DNA from: Leptolyngbya ohadii IS1
Lineage (GTDB): Bacteria > Cyanobacteriota > Cyanobacteriia > Elainellales > Elainellaceae
Length of the DNA stretch: 64,000 nt
NCBI RefSeq assembly: GCF_002215035.1
Contig: NZ_NKFP01000001.1
Location: 307,501-371,500, forward strand
Direction of reading: 5' to 3'
Below, one piece after another: positions 9,255 through 17,084 of this stretch; the first letter of the stretch is position 1; every line of letters begins with the position of its first letter. The translations under genes were made by a program, and so were the position numbers. Below the pieces are notes generated by a model. It was given only the letters and a program-made list of their open reading frames with translations, made no database searches and had not been told where the DNA came from.

Positions 9255-9719
9255 CATTAATGCATCGGTTTTCCGTAGCTGGAGGCTGCCTAATGCCCCT
9301 TATGTTTTCTGTAGGCTATCTCAATAATACAATCCTGTTAGACAACCATAAAAAGGACAGAAGAGTTGAAAGCTTGGTGAAATTGCAGCGAAACTCCGGT
9401 GAGACATTAGTGAAACTCTAGTGTAACTCCAGGGAAACTTAAGTAGAAGCTTAGCGAAACGCCAGCGAAATCCAAGTAGAAGCTTGGTGAATCCTAAAAA
9501 AGCCTGATGAAAGCCTAATGAAAGTCCGGCGACTGAAATAGTTGAGTGCAACTCGTTGGATGAAATGCCGGATGAAATGAATGAGACTGTGGCATGGCTT
9601 GTGGCAGGGAAAGAAGCCTCGATCGACTACCTCTGCGGGTAGATCTATGGCTGAGCTTCTACAACTGCCGTTATCGCACCTGCTATATTTTTACAGTTCC
9701 AGCAAAAAGACTAAACTTT
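9255..9719. other. Intergenic region with degenerate GAAACTCC-type repeats
   Basis: Between about 9375 and 9545 the plus strand repeats variants of GTGAAACTCC and AAGTAGAAGCTTGG at roughly 15-20 bp spacing, too diverged for a clean tandem array. Reading frames through it look like low-complexity artefacts. Nothing else is recognised before the XRE gene. Confidence 0.55.
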
Positions 9720-9968
9720 ATGGCGCTCAGCTCATTGCAAGAAGTTAGCGTCTTAATCCGGGAAACCCAAAAATTACTAAACGTTTCTCAAACTGAGTTT
9801 GCTGCCAAGCTCGGCATGTCCTTCCACAGTGTAAACCGCTGGGAAAATGCGCGCGCTTATCCCCTGCCGTTAGCTCTCAAACAGGTTGAGGAATTACTGC
9901 ACCAACTTGGCAACCCTGGTGAGGCTCTGTTAGCCCAGCATTTTGCTTCAGGAGAGTCGCGATCGTGA
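9720..9968 (+). CDS. XRE-family helix-turn-helix regulator
   Basis: 82 aa from the ATG at 9720. The frame continues upstream to a GTG at 9594, but the extra 42 residues look non-coding. Residues about 9-62 form a Cro/C1-type HTH: LIRETQKLLNVSQTEFAAKL, then GMSFHSVNRWENARAYPLPL. It resembles the small single-domain regulators found just upstream of hybrid sensor kinases in cyanobacteria. The stop TGA overlaps the GTG start of the next gene (GTGA at 9965-9968), so the two are translationally coupled. It could autoregulate the unit or act with the kinase; neither is shown. Confidence 0.82.
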   Translation: MALSSLQEVSVLIRETQKLLNVSQTEFAAKLGMSFHSVNRWENARAYPLPLALKQVEELLHQLGNPGEALLAQHFASGESRS

Positions 9969-10714
9969 TATCAAAGCACCCCTCCTTTAAAGCCGTGGTT
10001 CCGGACTGGCTGGGCAACAGTGAGATGGCAGAGCGGATTCGCTCGTTTGACTGGTCAACCACTCCCCTGGGTTCTCTGGATGCCTTTCCCCAGAGCCTGC
10101 AAAGTGCCCTCAGCATCATGCTGTCCTCTAAGGCATACATGGCTATTTTTTGGGGAGCTGAGCTAAACAAGTTTTACAACGATCATTACGCGACGCTAAT
10201 TGGAGAAAAGCATCCGTTCGTTCTGGGGCAGCCCGCCCACACCGCCTGGCACGAAATTTGGGATGTTCTGGGACCGCTGCTGCATCGTGTGCTGGAAACC
10301 AGGGAAGGCGTTTATGCCGAGGATCATCTGTTTGTGCTTGGTCGCCACAATTACGCAGAGGAAGCGTACTTTGATATCTCCTACGATCCAATCTGCGATG
10401 AAAGTGGCAGGGTGGGTGGAGTTTTCTGCATTGTTAAGGAGACAACTCGGCGTGTGGTGGGCGATCGGCGCATTCAAGCCCTGCGGGAGCTGAGTGTCCA
10501 AACCGTGACGGCAAAAACCGCTGATGCTGCCTGTACTGCCGCTGCTAAAGTTCTCAACAGCAATACTGCCGATCTGCCTTTCTCGCTGCTTTATCGCCTC
10601 AATGCAGAGGACAAAGCAAGCCTGATGAGTACCACAGGCATCCAGTTATCTGCAAATTTAGCGTGCGGCTACCGATGGGAACTGCCCATCTTGCGGATTC
10701 CCTGGCTGATGTAG
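9965..10714 (+). CDS. N-terminal PAS plus truncated GAF part of a split hybrid histidine kinase
   Basis: 249 aa starting with GTG inside the stop of the XRE gene. Residues about 5-165 are a PAS_4-like sensor (FDWSTTPLGSLDAFPQSLQS, then PICDESGRVGGVFCIVKETT). From about 170 a GAF-like segment begins (RRIQALRELSVQTVTAKTAD, then DLPFSLLYRL) but stops after about 75 residues at TAG 10712-10714. Related kinases continue with the rest of GAF and then catalytic domains. Here those lie in another frame from 10663 on. The junction around 10680-10695 would fuse in frame with a two-base deletion or one-base insertion (WELPI followed by ADSLADVGG). This is probably one gene broken by a frameshift, or a sequencing error. 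Confidence 0.75.
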   Translation: MISKHPSFKAVVPDWLGNSEMAERIRSFDWSTTPLGSLDAFPQSLQSALSIMLSSKAYMAIFWGAELNKFYNDHYATLIGEKHPFVLGQPAHTAWHEIWDVLGPLLHRVLETREGVYAEDHLFVLGRHNYAEEAYFDISYDPICDESGRVGGVFCIVKETTRRVVGDRRIQALRELSVQTVTAKTADAACTAAAKVLNSNTADLPFSLLYRLNAEDKASLMSTTGIQLSANLACGYRWELPILRIPWLM

Positions 10715-13020
10715 GAGGTTTTTCTGGAGCTTCTTCTGGAAGTTCTTCTGGAAGTTCTTCTAGAGGTTCTTCTGGGGGTTCTTCTGGAGGTTTTTCTCCG
10801 ATCGCTGTCCATGCTACATCCTATGTTCAGGAAGCCACTGGATGGCTCTCTCAAATATCATCGGAAGAGTTATCGAAAGAACTATCTGAAAAATCATCGA
10901 AAGAATTATCTAAATATCTCTCGGAATGTTCTGAAGCGTCATCTCAGAAACCGTTCGCCAATCTATCCGATAAACCATCTGAAAACGGTGCGTCGATCGG
11001 CTCTCTGGATCACCGCAGGCTGCAATTCTTTACTCCGGCTCGGATTCTGATTATTGACGACAGTGCGGATATACGAAGCTATCTGTCCCGCATCCTGAGT
11101 CAGTCCTACGGAGTCGAGACGGTGGCAGACGGCAAAGCAGCCCTGACCGCAGTTCGCCACCACCCTCCTGATCTGGTGCTAAGCGACGTTATGATGCCGG
11201 GAATGAGTGGATTTGAGCTACTGAAGCAGCTTCGTAGCAATCCCCAAACTCGCGATCTTCCCATTTTGCTGCTGTCGGCGCGGGCTGGCGAGGAATCCTC
11301 TGTAGAAGGACTGGAAGCGGGAGCCGATGACTATCTGGTTAAACCGTTTAGTGCCCGTGAACTGCTGGCTCGGGTTGCCGCCAATGTGGAACTGGGACGA
11401 TCGCGCCAAGTCACTGCACGTCGCCGTCTGGATGCGGTTGTCTCTTCTGTGCCGGATTTTATTTATACGCTGGATCTGGCAGGACGGTTCACCTACGTCA
11501 ATCAACCGCTGCTCGATCTCTGGCAAAAATCCTATCCGGAAGTTATGGGGAAAACCTGCTTTGAATTGGACTATCCGGCAGATTTAGCGGAGCGGGTGCA
11601 TCAGCAGATTCAGCAGGTGATTACAACGCGCCAGCCCCTCAAGGATGAAATTCCCTACGCGGGTGCATGGGGCAGGCGGGACTGTGAGTATATTCTTGTG
11701 CCCTTGTTTGACTCGGAAGGGACGATCGAAGGTGTGGCAGGCACCAGTCGCGATATTACCGATCGCAAACGGGCTGAAGTGCAGCGCGATACTCTCCTCG
11801 CTCAAGCCCAGTCTGCTCGTGAAGCGGCTGAGCAAGCTAACCGAATTAAGGACGAATTCCTGGCGGTTTTATCCCATGAGCTGCGCTCTCCGCTCAATCC
11901 AATTCTGGGCTGGTCGCGGCTGCTGAAAAGGGGAAGTTTAAACGCTCATAAAACGGCTGAGGCGCTCAATACGATCGAACGGAATGCAAAGCTACAATCC
12001 CAGCTCATTGAGGATCTGCTGGATATCTCACGGATTTTGCAAGGAAAACTGGCGCTAACGGTTGCCCCTGTCGCTCTGACTCCCACGGTGGAAGCGGCTC
12101 TGGAAACGGTTCGACTGGCGGCAGAAGCAAAACAAATTGAAATTCGGACGGTTTTTGTGATCGCAAACGATCGTGTGAATGGAGATGCGGAACGGTTGCA
12201 GCAGGTGGTCTGGAATCTACTTTCCAATGCGGTGAAGTTTACGCCGGAGCGGGGACGGGTGGAGGTGCGACTGACCCAGGTTGGGGAGGCTGCCTGTCTT
12301 CAGGTGATAGATACGGGCAAGGGAATTCGTCCTGATTTTCTACCCTATGTGTTTGAGCATTTCCGGCAGGAGGATGGCGCGACGACGCGCAAGTTTGGCG
12401 GTTTGGGGTTGGGTCTGTCGATTGTGCGGCAGTTGGTTGAATTGCATGGTGGCACGGTGGATGCCCAGAGTGCGGGCGAAAATCGGGGCGCGACGTTTAC
12501 GGTGACATTGCCACTGCTGAAGCAGCCAGTTCATCGGGTCAGGAATACGAATCATGCGGCGATTCCGGAGAGTCCGGCTCCTCTGGACGGATTGAAAATT
12601 CTGGTGGTGGATGATGAACCCGATTCGCGTGAGTTTGTGACCTTTGTGCTGGAGGCGGCAGGAGCGAATGTTGTTACCTTCTCTTCGGCAAGCGAGGTAA
12701 TGCAGGAGATAGGGCAGGTTCAGCCGGATCTGCTGGTCAGCGATATTGGAATGCCTGAAATGGATGGCTACATGCTGATGCAGTACATCCGGTCTCAACT
12801 TCCTGCGCCTCTGGGTCAGGTTTGTGCGATCGCGCTAACGGCTTATGCTGGAGCAGCCAATGAACGCCAGGTGCTAAATGCTGGATTCCAGAAACATCTG
12901 GCGAAGCCGATCGATCCGGTGGATCTGGTTGCCGCGATATCCCAGACTTTGCAGGATATATCTGATGAAGGGACTGCTTACGATCTAAAGACAGACGATT
13001 CCTGTTTGCACGATCGCTAA
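10663..13020 (+). CDS. Hybrid histidine kinase, REC-PAS-HisKA-HATPase-REC part of the split gene
   Basis: 785 aa from a GTG at 10663 that has no ribosome binding site, so it is probably the 3' part of the gene beginning at 9965. A Gly/Ser repeat (about 20-45) and a Ser/Glu/Lys/Leu repeat (about 65-95) come first. Then a receiver (127-245; LIIDDSADIRSYL, acceptor Asp in LVLSDVMMPGM), PAS (255-370), HisKA (395-460; LSHELRSPLNPILGWSRLL), HATPase (500-620; FGGLGLGLSIV) and a second receiver (645-765; LVVDDEPDSREF, LVSDIGMPEMDG). All phosphotransfer residues look intact. The catalytic part closely resembles that of the kinase at 37722-41231. Confidence 0.85.
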   Translation: MRLPMGTAHLADSLADVGGFSGASSGSSSGSSSRGSSGGSSGGFSPIAVHATSYVQEATGWLSQISSEELSKELSEKSSKELSKYLSECSEASSQKPFANLSDKPSENGASIGSLDHRRLQFFTPARILIIDDSADIRSYLSRILSQSYGVETVADGKAALTAVRHHPPDLVLSDVMMPGMSGFELLKQLRSNPQTRDLPILLLSARAGEESSVEGLEAGADDYLVKPFSARELLARVAANVELGRSRQVTARRRLDAVVSSVPDFIYTLDLAGRFTYVNQPLLDLWQKSYPEVMGKTCFELDYPADLAERVHQQIQQVITTRQPLKDEIPYAGAWGRRDCEYILVPLFDSEGTIEGVAGTSRDITDRKRAEVQRDTLLAQAQSAREAAEQANRIKDEFLAVLSHELRSPLNPILGWSRLLKRGSLNAHKTAEALNTIERNAKLQSQLIEDLLDISRILQGKLALTVAPVALTPTVEAALETVRLAAEAKQIEIRTVFVIANDRVNGDAERLQQVVWNLLSNAVKFTPERGRVEVRLTQVGEAACLQVIDTGKGIRPDFLPYVFEHFRQEDGATTRKFGGLGLGLSIVRQLVELHGGTVDAQSAGENRGATFTVTLPLLKQPVHRVRNTNHAAIPESPAPLDGLKILVVDDEPDSREFVTFVLEAAGANVVTFSSASEVMQEIGQVQPDLLVSDIGMPEMDGYMLMQYIRSQLPAPLGQVCAIALTAYAGAANERQVLNAGFQKHLAKPIDPVDLVAAISQTLQDISDEGTAYDLKTDDSCLHDR
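10722..10960 (+). repeat. 12-bp coding repeats (TTCTTCTGGAAG-type, then TCATCGAAAGAA-type)
   Basis: About 10722-10800 carries repeated TTCTTCTGGAAG or TTCTTCTGGGGG units giving Gly-Ser-Ser repeats. About 10855-10960 carries TCATCGAAAGAA/TTATCTAAA units giving Ser-Lys-Glu-Leu repeats. Both sit where the missing half of a GAF domain would be expected. Multiples of 12 bp keep frame, so length change would only alter the linker. Confidence 0.75.
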
Positions 13021-13052
13021 AGTGAAGGAACGTTTTTCTAAATCCCTTTTCC

Positions 13053-13991
13053 ATGCCCGAAGGACCAGAAGTACAGCGATTTGCCGATCAGCTTGATCGG
13101 GTTCTAGCGAATCAACCGATCGTTCAACTGACTGCCCGTACGCAGGTGGCAAAGCGATGGCTCACAGAACACCCAGAAATGCTGCTGGGAAGAGAGATTG
13201 TCCGGGTTTCGGCATTTGGCAAGAATTTGATTGGCTGGATTGCGGGGGACTATTACTTTTATTCCCATCTAATGATGTGGGGACGCTGGACGACTTTCAC
13301 CGGGGTTCCGCCCCATGAGGTTGACCGTCGCGAACGCGCCAGAATTATTACTGCAACGGGCGGCGCGATTTTGCTGTCGGCTCCTGTGTTCCAGCTTGGG
13401 CAGGGCAATCCCTATACTCAAATTGAAATTCTCCGATCGCTGGGCGCTGATATTCTGCCCCAATCTAGTGAGCCGTTTGACCAGGCGCGATTTGTGGAGG
13501 CTTTGCGGTTGTCACAGCCTGACCGGACGATCGGTGCTGCTTTGCTGGATCAGTCGATCGCGGCGGGAATTGGCAACTACCTGCGAGCAGAAATCCTCTT
13601 TCTGTGCCAGCTTGACCCCTGGCGGCGTGTGGGCGACCTCACTGAACAAAATTTACATCAGCTTTGCCAGACGGTTCCTCAGGTTGCGCGTCGTGCCTAT
13701 GAAACGGGCGGATTTACGGTTTCTGATCTCGATCGCACCCGAATGCAGCAAGATCCAGGTCTGGTCTACCGTTCGGGCAGCGAGTGGGGAACCCGTCACT
13801 ATGTCTTCCGCCGCACTAATCTGCCTTGCCTCCGCTGCAACACCCCAATTCGGCAGCAAAAGCAGCTTGTTCGCACCGACGGAACAGAGGAAAAGACGCG
13901 AATTATCTATTTCTGCCCAGTCTGCCAGCAGGTCTCAATCAACCTTAAACCCAGATCTACTAAGCGATCGACAGCCGACACCACGATTTAA
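13053..13991 (+). CDS. Formamidopyrimidine-DNA glycosylase / endonuclease VIII family protein
   Basis: 312 aa. It starts with the family hallmark MPEGPEVQRFADQL: Pro2 and Glu3 are the catalytic N-terminal residues for the Schiff-base glycosylase/AP-lyase reaction once Met is removed. A helix-two-turn-helix region is present (LDQSIAAGIGNYLRAEILF, about 165-185). The C-terminal zinc finger keeps four Cys (CLRCN at about 258, CPVC at about 288). The length and the GIGNYLR context favour the Nei-like subgroup over MutM. It repairs oxidised bases. It starts 33 bp after the kinase gene on the same strand and may be read from the same transcript, though function gives no clear link. Confidence 0.88.
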   Translation: MPEGPEVQRFADQLDRVLANQPIVQLTARTQVAKRWLTEHPEMLLGREIVRVSAFGKNLIGWIAGDYYFYSHLMMWGRWTTFTGVPPHEVDRRERARIITATGGAILLSAPVFQLGQGNPYTQIEILRSLGADILPQSSEPFDQARFVEALRLSQPDRTIGAALLDQSIAAGIGNYLRAEILFLCQLDPWRRVGDLTEQNLHQLCQTVPQVARRAYETGGFTVSDLDRTRMQQDPGLVYRSGSEWGTRHYVFRRTNLPCLRCNTPIRQQKQLVRTDGTEEKTRIIYFCPVCQQVSINLKPRSTKRSTADTTI

Positions 13992-14024
13992 CAGTGATGG
14001 CTGCAACTGGGAAAGCTAGTCTCT

Positions 14025-14134
14025 GCTCCAATCCCTGAAGCGGCTTACCTGCGATCGTTAAGGAGTTAACCAAAACGTTTGAGTTAACGGGCGATCGGTT
14101 TCAAGTTTTGCAAGGGGTTGTGTGCGATCGTCAA
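14025..14134 (-). repeat. Two decayed CRISPR repeats at the leader-distal end of the array
   Basis: Positions 14025-14061 and 14098-14134 each match 24 of 37 bases of the intact repeat by hand alignment. The first keeps CAATCCCTGAA; the second keeps GTTTCAA and a GGG core. They are separated by 36 bp, and the second lies 30 bp from the first intact repeat, close to the 33-37 bp spacer length. They therefore look like fossil array units. Confidence 0.65.
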
Positions 14135-14164
14135 GACCAACACTGGTTCTGGTACTAATACTAG

Positions 14165-14560
14165 GTTTCAATCCCTGAAAGGGTTTATTTGTGATTTTCG
14201 CTCGATTCTTCCTTTATGCCTGTAGGGGTAGGCGTTGTTTCAATCCCTGAAAGGGTTTATTTGTGATTTTCGCCCGATCGGCTAAGGTTGCCAATCATTG
14301 CCCACCATGTTTCAATCCCTGAAAGGGTTTATTTGTGATTTTCGCGTTTATGTACACATCGCCAGACGCGCAGGAAAGGTTTCAATCCCTGAAAGGGTTT
14401 ATTTGTGATTTTCGCGTTTGAAGTCTTCTCTCAAAAATCGCAATTCTTTGTTTCAATCCCTGAAAGGGTTTATTTGTGATTTTCGCTCATGATTGTCTGT
14501 GTTTTTTCTCCCCATTCTGTCTCGTTTCAATCCCTGAAAGGGTTTATTTGTGATTTTCGC
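14165..14560 (-). CRISPR. Type I-D CRISPR array, 6 repeats and 5 spacers
   Basis: Six identical 37 bp repeats start at 14165, 14237, 14309, 14379, 14450 and 14524 (plus strand GTTTCAATCCCTGAAAGG to GATTTTCGC). Spacers are 35, 35, 33, 34 and 37 bp. On the minus strand the repeat ends ATTGAAAC, the usual 8-nt crRNA 5' handle, so transcription is probably leftwards in the same direction as the cas genes. The leader would then be at 14561-14806. The palindromic CCCTGAAAGGG gives the crRNA hairpin that Cas6 would cut below. The newest spacer would be the one at 14487-14523. Confidence 0.96.
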
Positions 14561-14806
14561 GGCGGAAGCTCAAGATACTTATTGTATGGAGTTTTCAAGG
14601 TTCGACTGCGCGGATGCTCCGATTTTAGCATTGCTGGTTGGTCAAGGTGCAACATATTTCTCCTCGCGAAGTCCAAATCCTAAGCGCGATCGCCATCACA
14701 GACAATGCGCGGAACAAGTTTTTTCCTCAAACGCCATTTTCCTTGCGGCAAAACACTTTCAGCCATCGCGATCGAAAGAACAGCAAAACACCTACCCATC
14801 CGCGCC
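14561..14806 (-). promoter_or_regulatory. Probable CRISPR leader between cas2 and the array
   Basis: 246 bp without a credible gene separate the cas2 stop from the leader-proximal repeat. On the minus strand a TACAAT hexamer (14581-14586) could be a -10 box close to the first repeat. No strong -35 was seen. Position and inferred crRNA orientation support the leader assignment. Confidence 0.6.
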
Positions 14807-15079
14807 TCAGACAAAAAACACCGTTTCATCTCGAACCGCTTCACCTCCAATCCGTTCAACCTTCGTTTGACAGCAGGCACACAGAAAATAAAGGCGGATA
14901 CTGTCCTCCGCAGGCTTAATCAGCTTGGCTAAACGCGATCGTAGCTTGGCATACTCCGTCGAATCAAGATTGCATTCAAACACGCTGTATTGCATCCATT
15001 GACCGTAGGACTTCAAAATCGTGTGGATTTTGGTTCGCCGTTTATCATCCGGAACGTCATAGCTAATCACAACAAACAT
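14807..15079 (-). CDS. cas2: CRISPR-associated endonuclease Cas2
   Basis: 90 aa. It shows the ferredoxin-like beginning MFVVISYDVPDDKRRTKI, with the conserved Asp8 after the first strand, and the mid segment QYSVFECNLDSTEYAKL typical of Cas2. Cas2 dimers bridge two Cas1 dimers to form the spacer integration complex. The gene starts 5 bp after the cas1 stop and is the last cas gene before the leader. Confidence 0.96.
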   Translation of the reverse strand: MFVVISYDVPDDKRRTKIHTILKSYGQWMQYSVFECNLDSTEYAKLRSRLAKLIKPAEDSIRLYFLCACCQTKVERIGGEAVRDETVFFV

Positions 15080-15084
15080 AAAAA

Positions 15085-16113
15085 TTACTTCAGAACCAGA
15101 GGAGGATACTTTTCCGTTTCGCCCATCAAATATTTCGACATCAGCCGTGCCTGAATCTCAAAAGACTCCTGATAGGTGCATTGGGTTTGCAGCACCGGAT
15201 GCTTAAACTGAGACTGCTTCTTCTGTTCGTAGAGCCGCAGGAAAGTCCGAAGCCCCTCAGAAGTCAGCGATACCGCACCGCTCAAAGGCTCCGCTACAAA
15301 CGCCTCCGGGGAAAGGCTGCGTCGATTAATCGCACTGAGGACGATCGCATCCACCACCAGCGGACGAAATTCCTCCATCAAATCCAGCGCCAGCGAAGGA
15401 CGACCATACCGCTGCGTATGCAGGTAGCCCAGATAGGGATCAAAGCCCACCAGATTGACCGCACTCTGCACATCATGACGCAGCAGTGCATAGCCTAAAC
15501 TCAGCAGCGCATTCACCGGATCGGTCGGCGGACGACGATTTCGCCCCGCAAACTGAAACGCCTTCACCCGAATGAGCTGATTAAAACAGCCAAAATAGGC
15601 AGCACTGCCGCTTCCCTCCAATCCTCGCAGCGAATCAATTGTATTTGTTCGATCGATCGGGTCGATCGCCTGCTCTAGCTGGGTAATCGCAGACTGTAAT
15701 TGCAGCTCCGGAAATTCCCGCTGGGCACGCAGCAGCGAATTGCGATAGTTTTTCAGCTTCCCCCGCACAAACCCCCGCACCAGATGCAAAGCCGCTTCAG
15801 ATGGAGCGTGCTGCTCCGCAGATACCGCAAGGGTCGCCTTCCATTGGGCAGAGCGCACGAAGATATTTTTGGTCAGCTCCGGTTCCAACCGTCCCAAATA
15901 GCGTCCCGTCGAGGTAAGGAAACTGAGAGCAATCCTGCGTTCCAGCAATTCCATCACCACCGCAGGCGAAACCGTTGCCCGTCCCAGTACCACCACCCCA
16001 TCCACCTTAATCAGCGGCACATCCAGCAAGGTTTGCTTATTCGCCCGAACCGTCAACCGTTCATCCGTTTTGCCAATAAAACTGTCGTCCTGCGTAATGT
16101 AGAGCGTTCCCAT
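15085..16113 (-). CDS. cas1: CRISPR-associated endonuclease/integrase Cas1 (type I-D)
   Basis: 342 aa from the ATG at 16113 (MGTLYITQDDSFIGKTDERL). A longer frame begins at 16158, but those 15 residues fall in a duplicated piece of the cas4 tail and are unlikely to be translated. The metal-binding residues are visible: Glu in LEGSGSAAYFGCF (about 165), His in DPYLGYLHTQRYG (about 230) and Glu in LDLMEEFRPLVVD (about 247). With Cas2 it integrates prespacers next to the leader. The adjoining cas4 would trim prespacers and help select the PAM. Confidence 0.97.
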   Translation of the reverse strand: MGTLYITQDDSFIGKTDERLTVRANKQTLLDVPLIKVDGVVVLGRATVSPAVVMELLERRIALSFLTSTGRYLGRLEPELTKNIFVRSAQWKATLAVSAEQHAPSEAALHLVRGFVRGKLKNYRNSLLRAQREFPELQLQSAITQLEQAIDPIDRTNTIDSLRGLEGSGSAAYFGCFNQLIRVKAFQFAGRNRRPPTDPVNALLSLGYALLRHDVQSAVNLVGFDPYLGYLHTQRYGRPSLALDLMEEFRPLVVDAIVLSAINRRSLSPEAFVAEPLSGAVSLTSEGLRTFLRLYEQKKQSQFKHPVLQTQCTYQESFEIQARLMSKYLMGETEKYPPLVLK

Positions 16114-16130
16114 TTCTATCAATTTCCTAG

Positions 16131-16228
16131 TCAACTTCCCGATAGCGCAAAACCTCAACCGCCCCCACTCCCCACTCCCCGCTCCCCACTCCCTTATTCA
16201 ACTTCTCGATAGCGCGAAACCTTAACCG
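16131..16228 (-). repeat. Imperfect duplication of the cas4 3' end around a C-rich simple repeat
   Basis: CAACTTCCCGATAGCGC (16134-16150) repeats CAACTTCTCGATAGCGC at about 16200-16217, at a 67 bp offset, and the similarity continues through ACCTCAACC/ACCTTAACC. Between them lies CCCACTCC-type tandem sequence. The copy nearer cas1 repeats the RYREV codons of Cas4 followed by its own stop, out of register with cas4. Confidence 0.7.
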
Positions 16229-16805
16229 CCGCCTTGGGCAAACACTGACTGTACAAACTGCACCCCTGACAGCGGGACGAATAGACCGCCGGGGGCATTC
16301 TTCCTGTCTCCAATAAATCTGTTACGGCTGCGATCGTCTCAATAGTTCGTTGCCGCAGATCCGCCGACAGTTCCACAGGCTGACGCTGATGCGATTGCGC
16401 GTAGTAAAGATATCCCGTTGTCACAGGCTGTCCGGTCATCTCTTCTAGACAGAGTGCCTGGGCACAAACCTGAAGTTCGTCATTCTCAAAATCACCCCGC
16501 TGTCCCCGCTTATATTCCACCGGATACCAGCGTCCGTCCTGCGCCTCAAGCAAATCCGATTTTCCAATCAGGCGATACCGCTCCGACTTCAGCCACACTG
16601 CCCGAACCTGCCAGGTTTCTTCCTGCTGTTCTTCACCGATCGGCTGTCCTTTCTCTACCGTATGCACGCGATCGTGTAAGCTCGTTCCCTCGATCGTGTA
16701 CTGATTCTCAACAAATCCGCCTAAACAGAACATTCGCCAGCAACGATGGGGACAATAGGCATATTGATTCAGGGCGGCGATCGGAATATACTCACCTTCA
16801 GCCAT
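16194..16805 (-). CDS. cas4: CRISPR-associated exonuclease Cas4
   Basis: 203 aa. The Fe-S cluster cysteines are in place: C18 (AYCPHRCWRMF) and three in CQGCSLYSQCLP (about 179-189). The RecB-type nuclease residues follow: His44 (GTSLHDRVH), Asp83 (IGKSDLLEA), and Glu97 with Lys99 (YPVEYKRGQRG). Cas4 cooperates with Cas1-Cas2 in prespacer processing. It overlaps nothing; a 60-residue membrane ORF ends 2 bp upstream of its ATG, which suggests shared translation. The 3' end has an imperfect duplicate in the cas4-cas1 spacer. Confidence 0.95.
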   Translation of the reverse strand: MAEGEYIPIAALNQYAYCPHRCWRMFCLGGFVENQYTIEGTSLHDRVHTVEKGQPIGEEQQEETWQVRAVWLKSERYRLIGKSDLLEAQDGRWYPVEYKRGQRGDFENDELQVCAQALCLEEMTGQPVTTGYLYYAQSHQRQPVELSADLRQRTIETIAAVTDLLETGRMPPAVYSSRCQGCSLYSQCLPKAAVKVSRYREVE

Positions 16806-16807
16806 TG

Positions 16808-16990
16808 TTAGTCATCCATCTTGATTTTAATCTCATCAACTCTGACTCCCTTCGCCAAATATTTGCCAATTGCCTCTCCAAGCTGCTGTTCCGGAGTCTT
16901 CGGGGGTTCAGGGGGTTTGGGTTTGGGAAATAGCACTTCCTGCGTCCACGCCAGCACAAGACCTCCCAGGACAAACAAAATCGGTTCCAT
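16808..16990 (-). CDS. Small single-pass membrane protein inside the cas operon
   Basis: 60 aa. An N-terminal hydrophobic segment (residues 4-21, ILFVLGGLVLAWTQEVLF) is followed by a Pro/Lys-rich linker (PKPKPPEPPKTPEQQ) and an amphipathic helix (LGEAIGKYLAKGV, then VDEIKIKMDD). The stop is 2 bp before the cas4 ATG and the gene lies 94 bp downstream of cas6, all on the same strand. The biased composition and tight spacing argue for a real gene. It is not a recognised Cas protein. A membrane anchor or accessory factor for adaptation is conceivable but unproven. Confidence 0.65.
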   Translation of the reverse strand: MEPILFVLGGLVLAWTQEVLFPKPKPPEPPKTPEQQLGEAIGKYLAKGVRVDEIKIKMDD

Positions 16991-17084
16991 GATGGTAAAT
17001 GCTCTGGTATTTAATTAGTAAAAATTTGCCTGCATCAGCTCATTTTTCCCAAAAATCAGGGGTTAACGCATCGATGCTGAAACT

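Noticed and set aside
9594-9719. Upstream extension of the XRE gene
   Set aside because: The 42 extra codons begin at a GTG without ribosome site and have non-coding character; the ATG at 9720 gives a normal XRE length.
14581-14586. TACAAT as leader promoter -10
   Set aside because: Kept only as a mention in the leader entry: no matching -35 and it is very close to the first repeat.
14550-14932. Several overlapping short frames between the array and cas2
   Set aside because: They run across the repeat, the leader and antisense to cas2, with no ribosome site or family resemblance.
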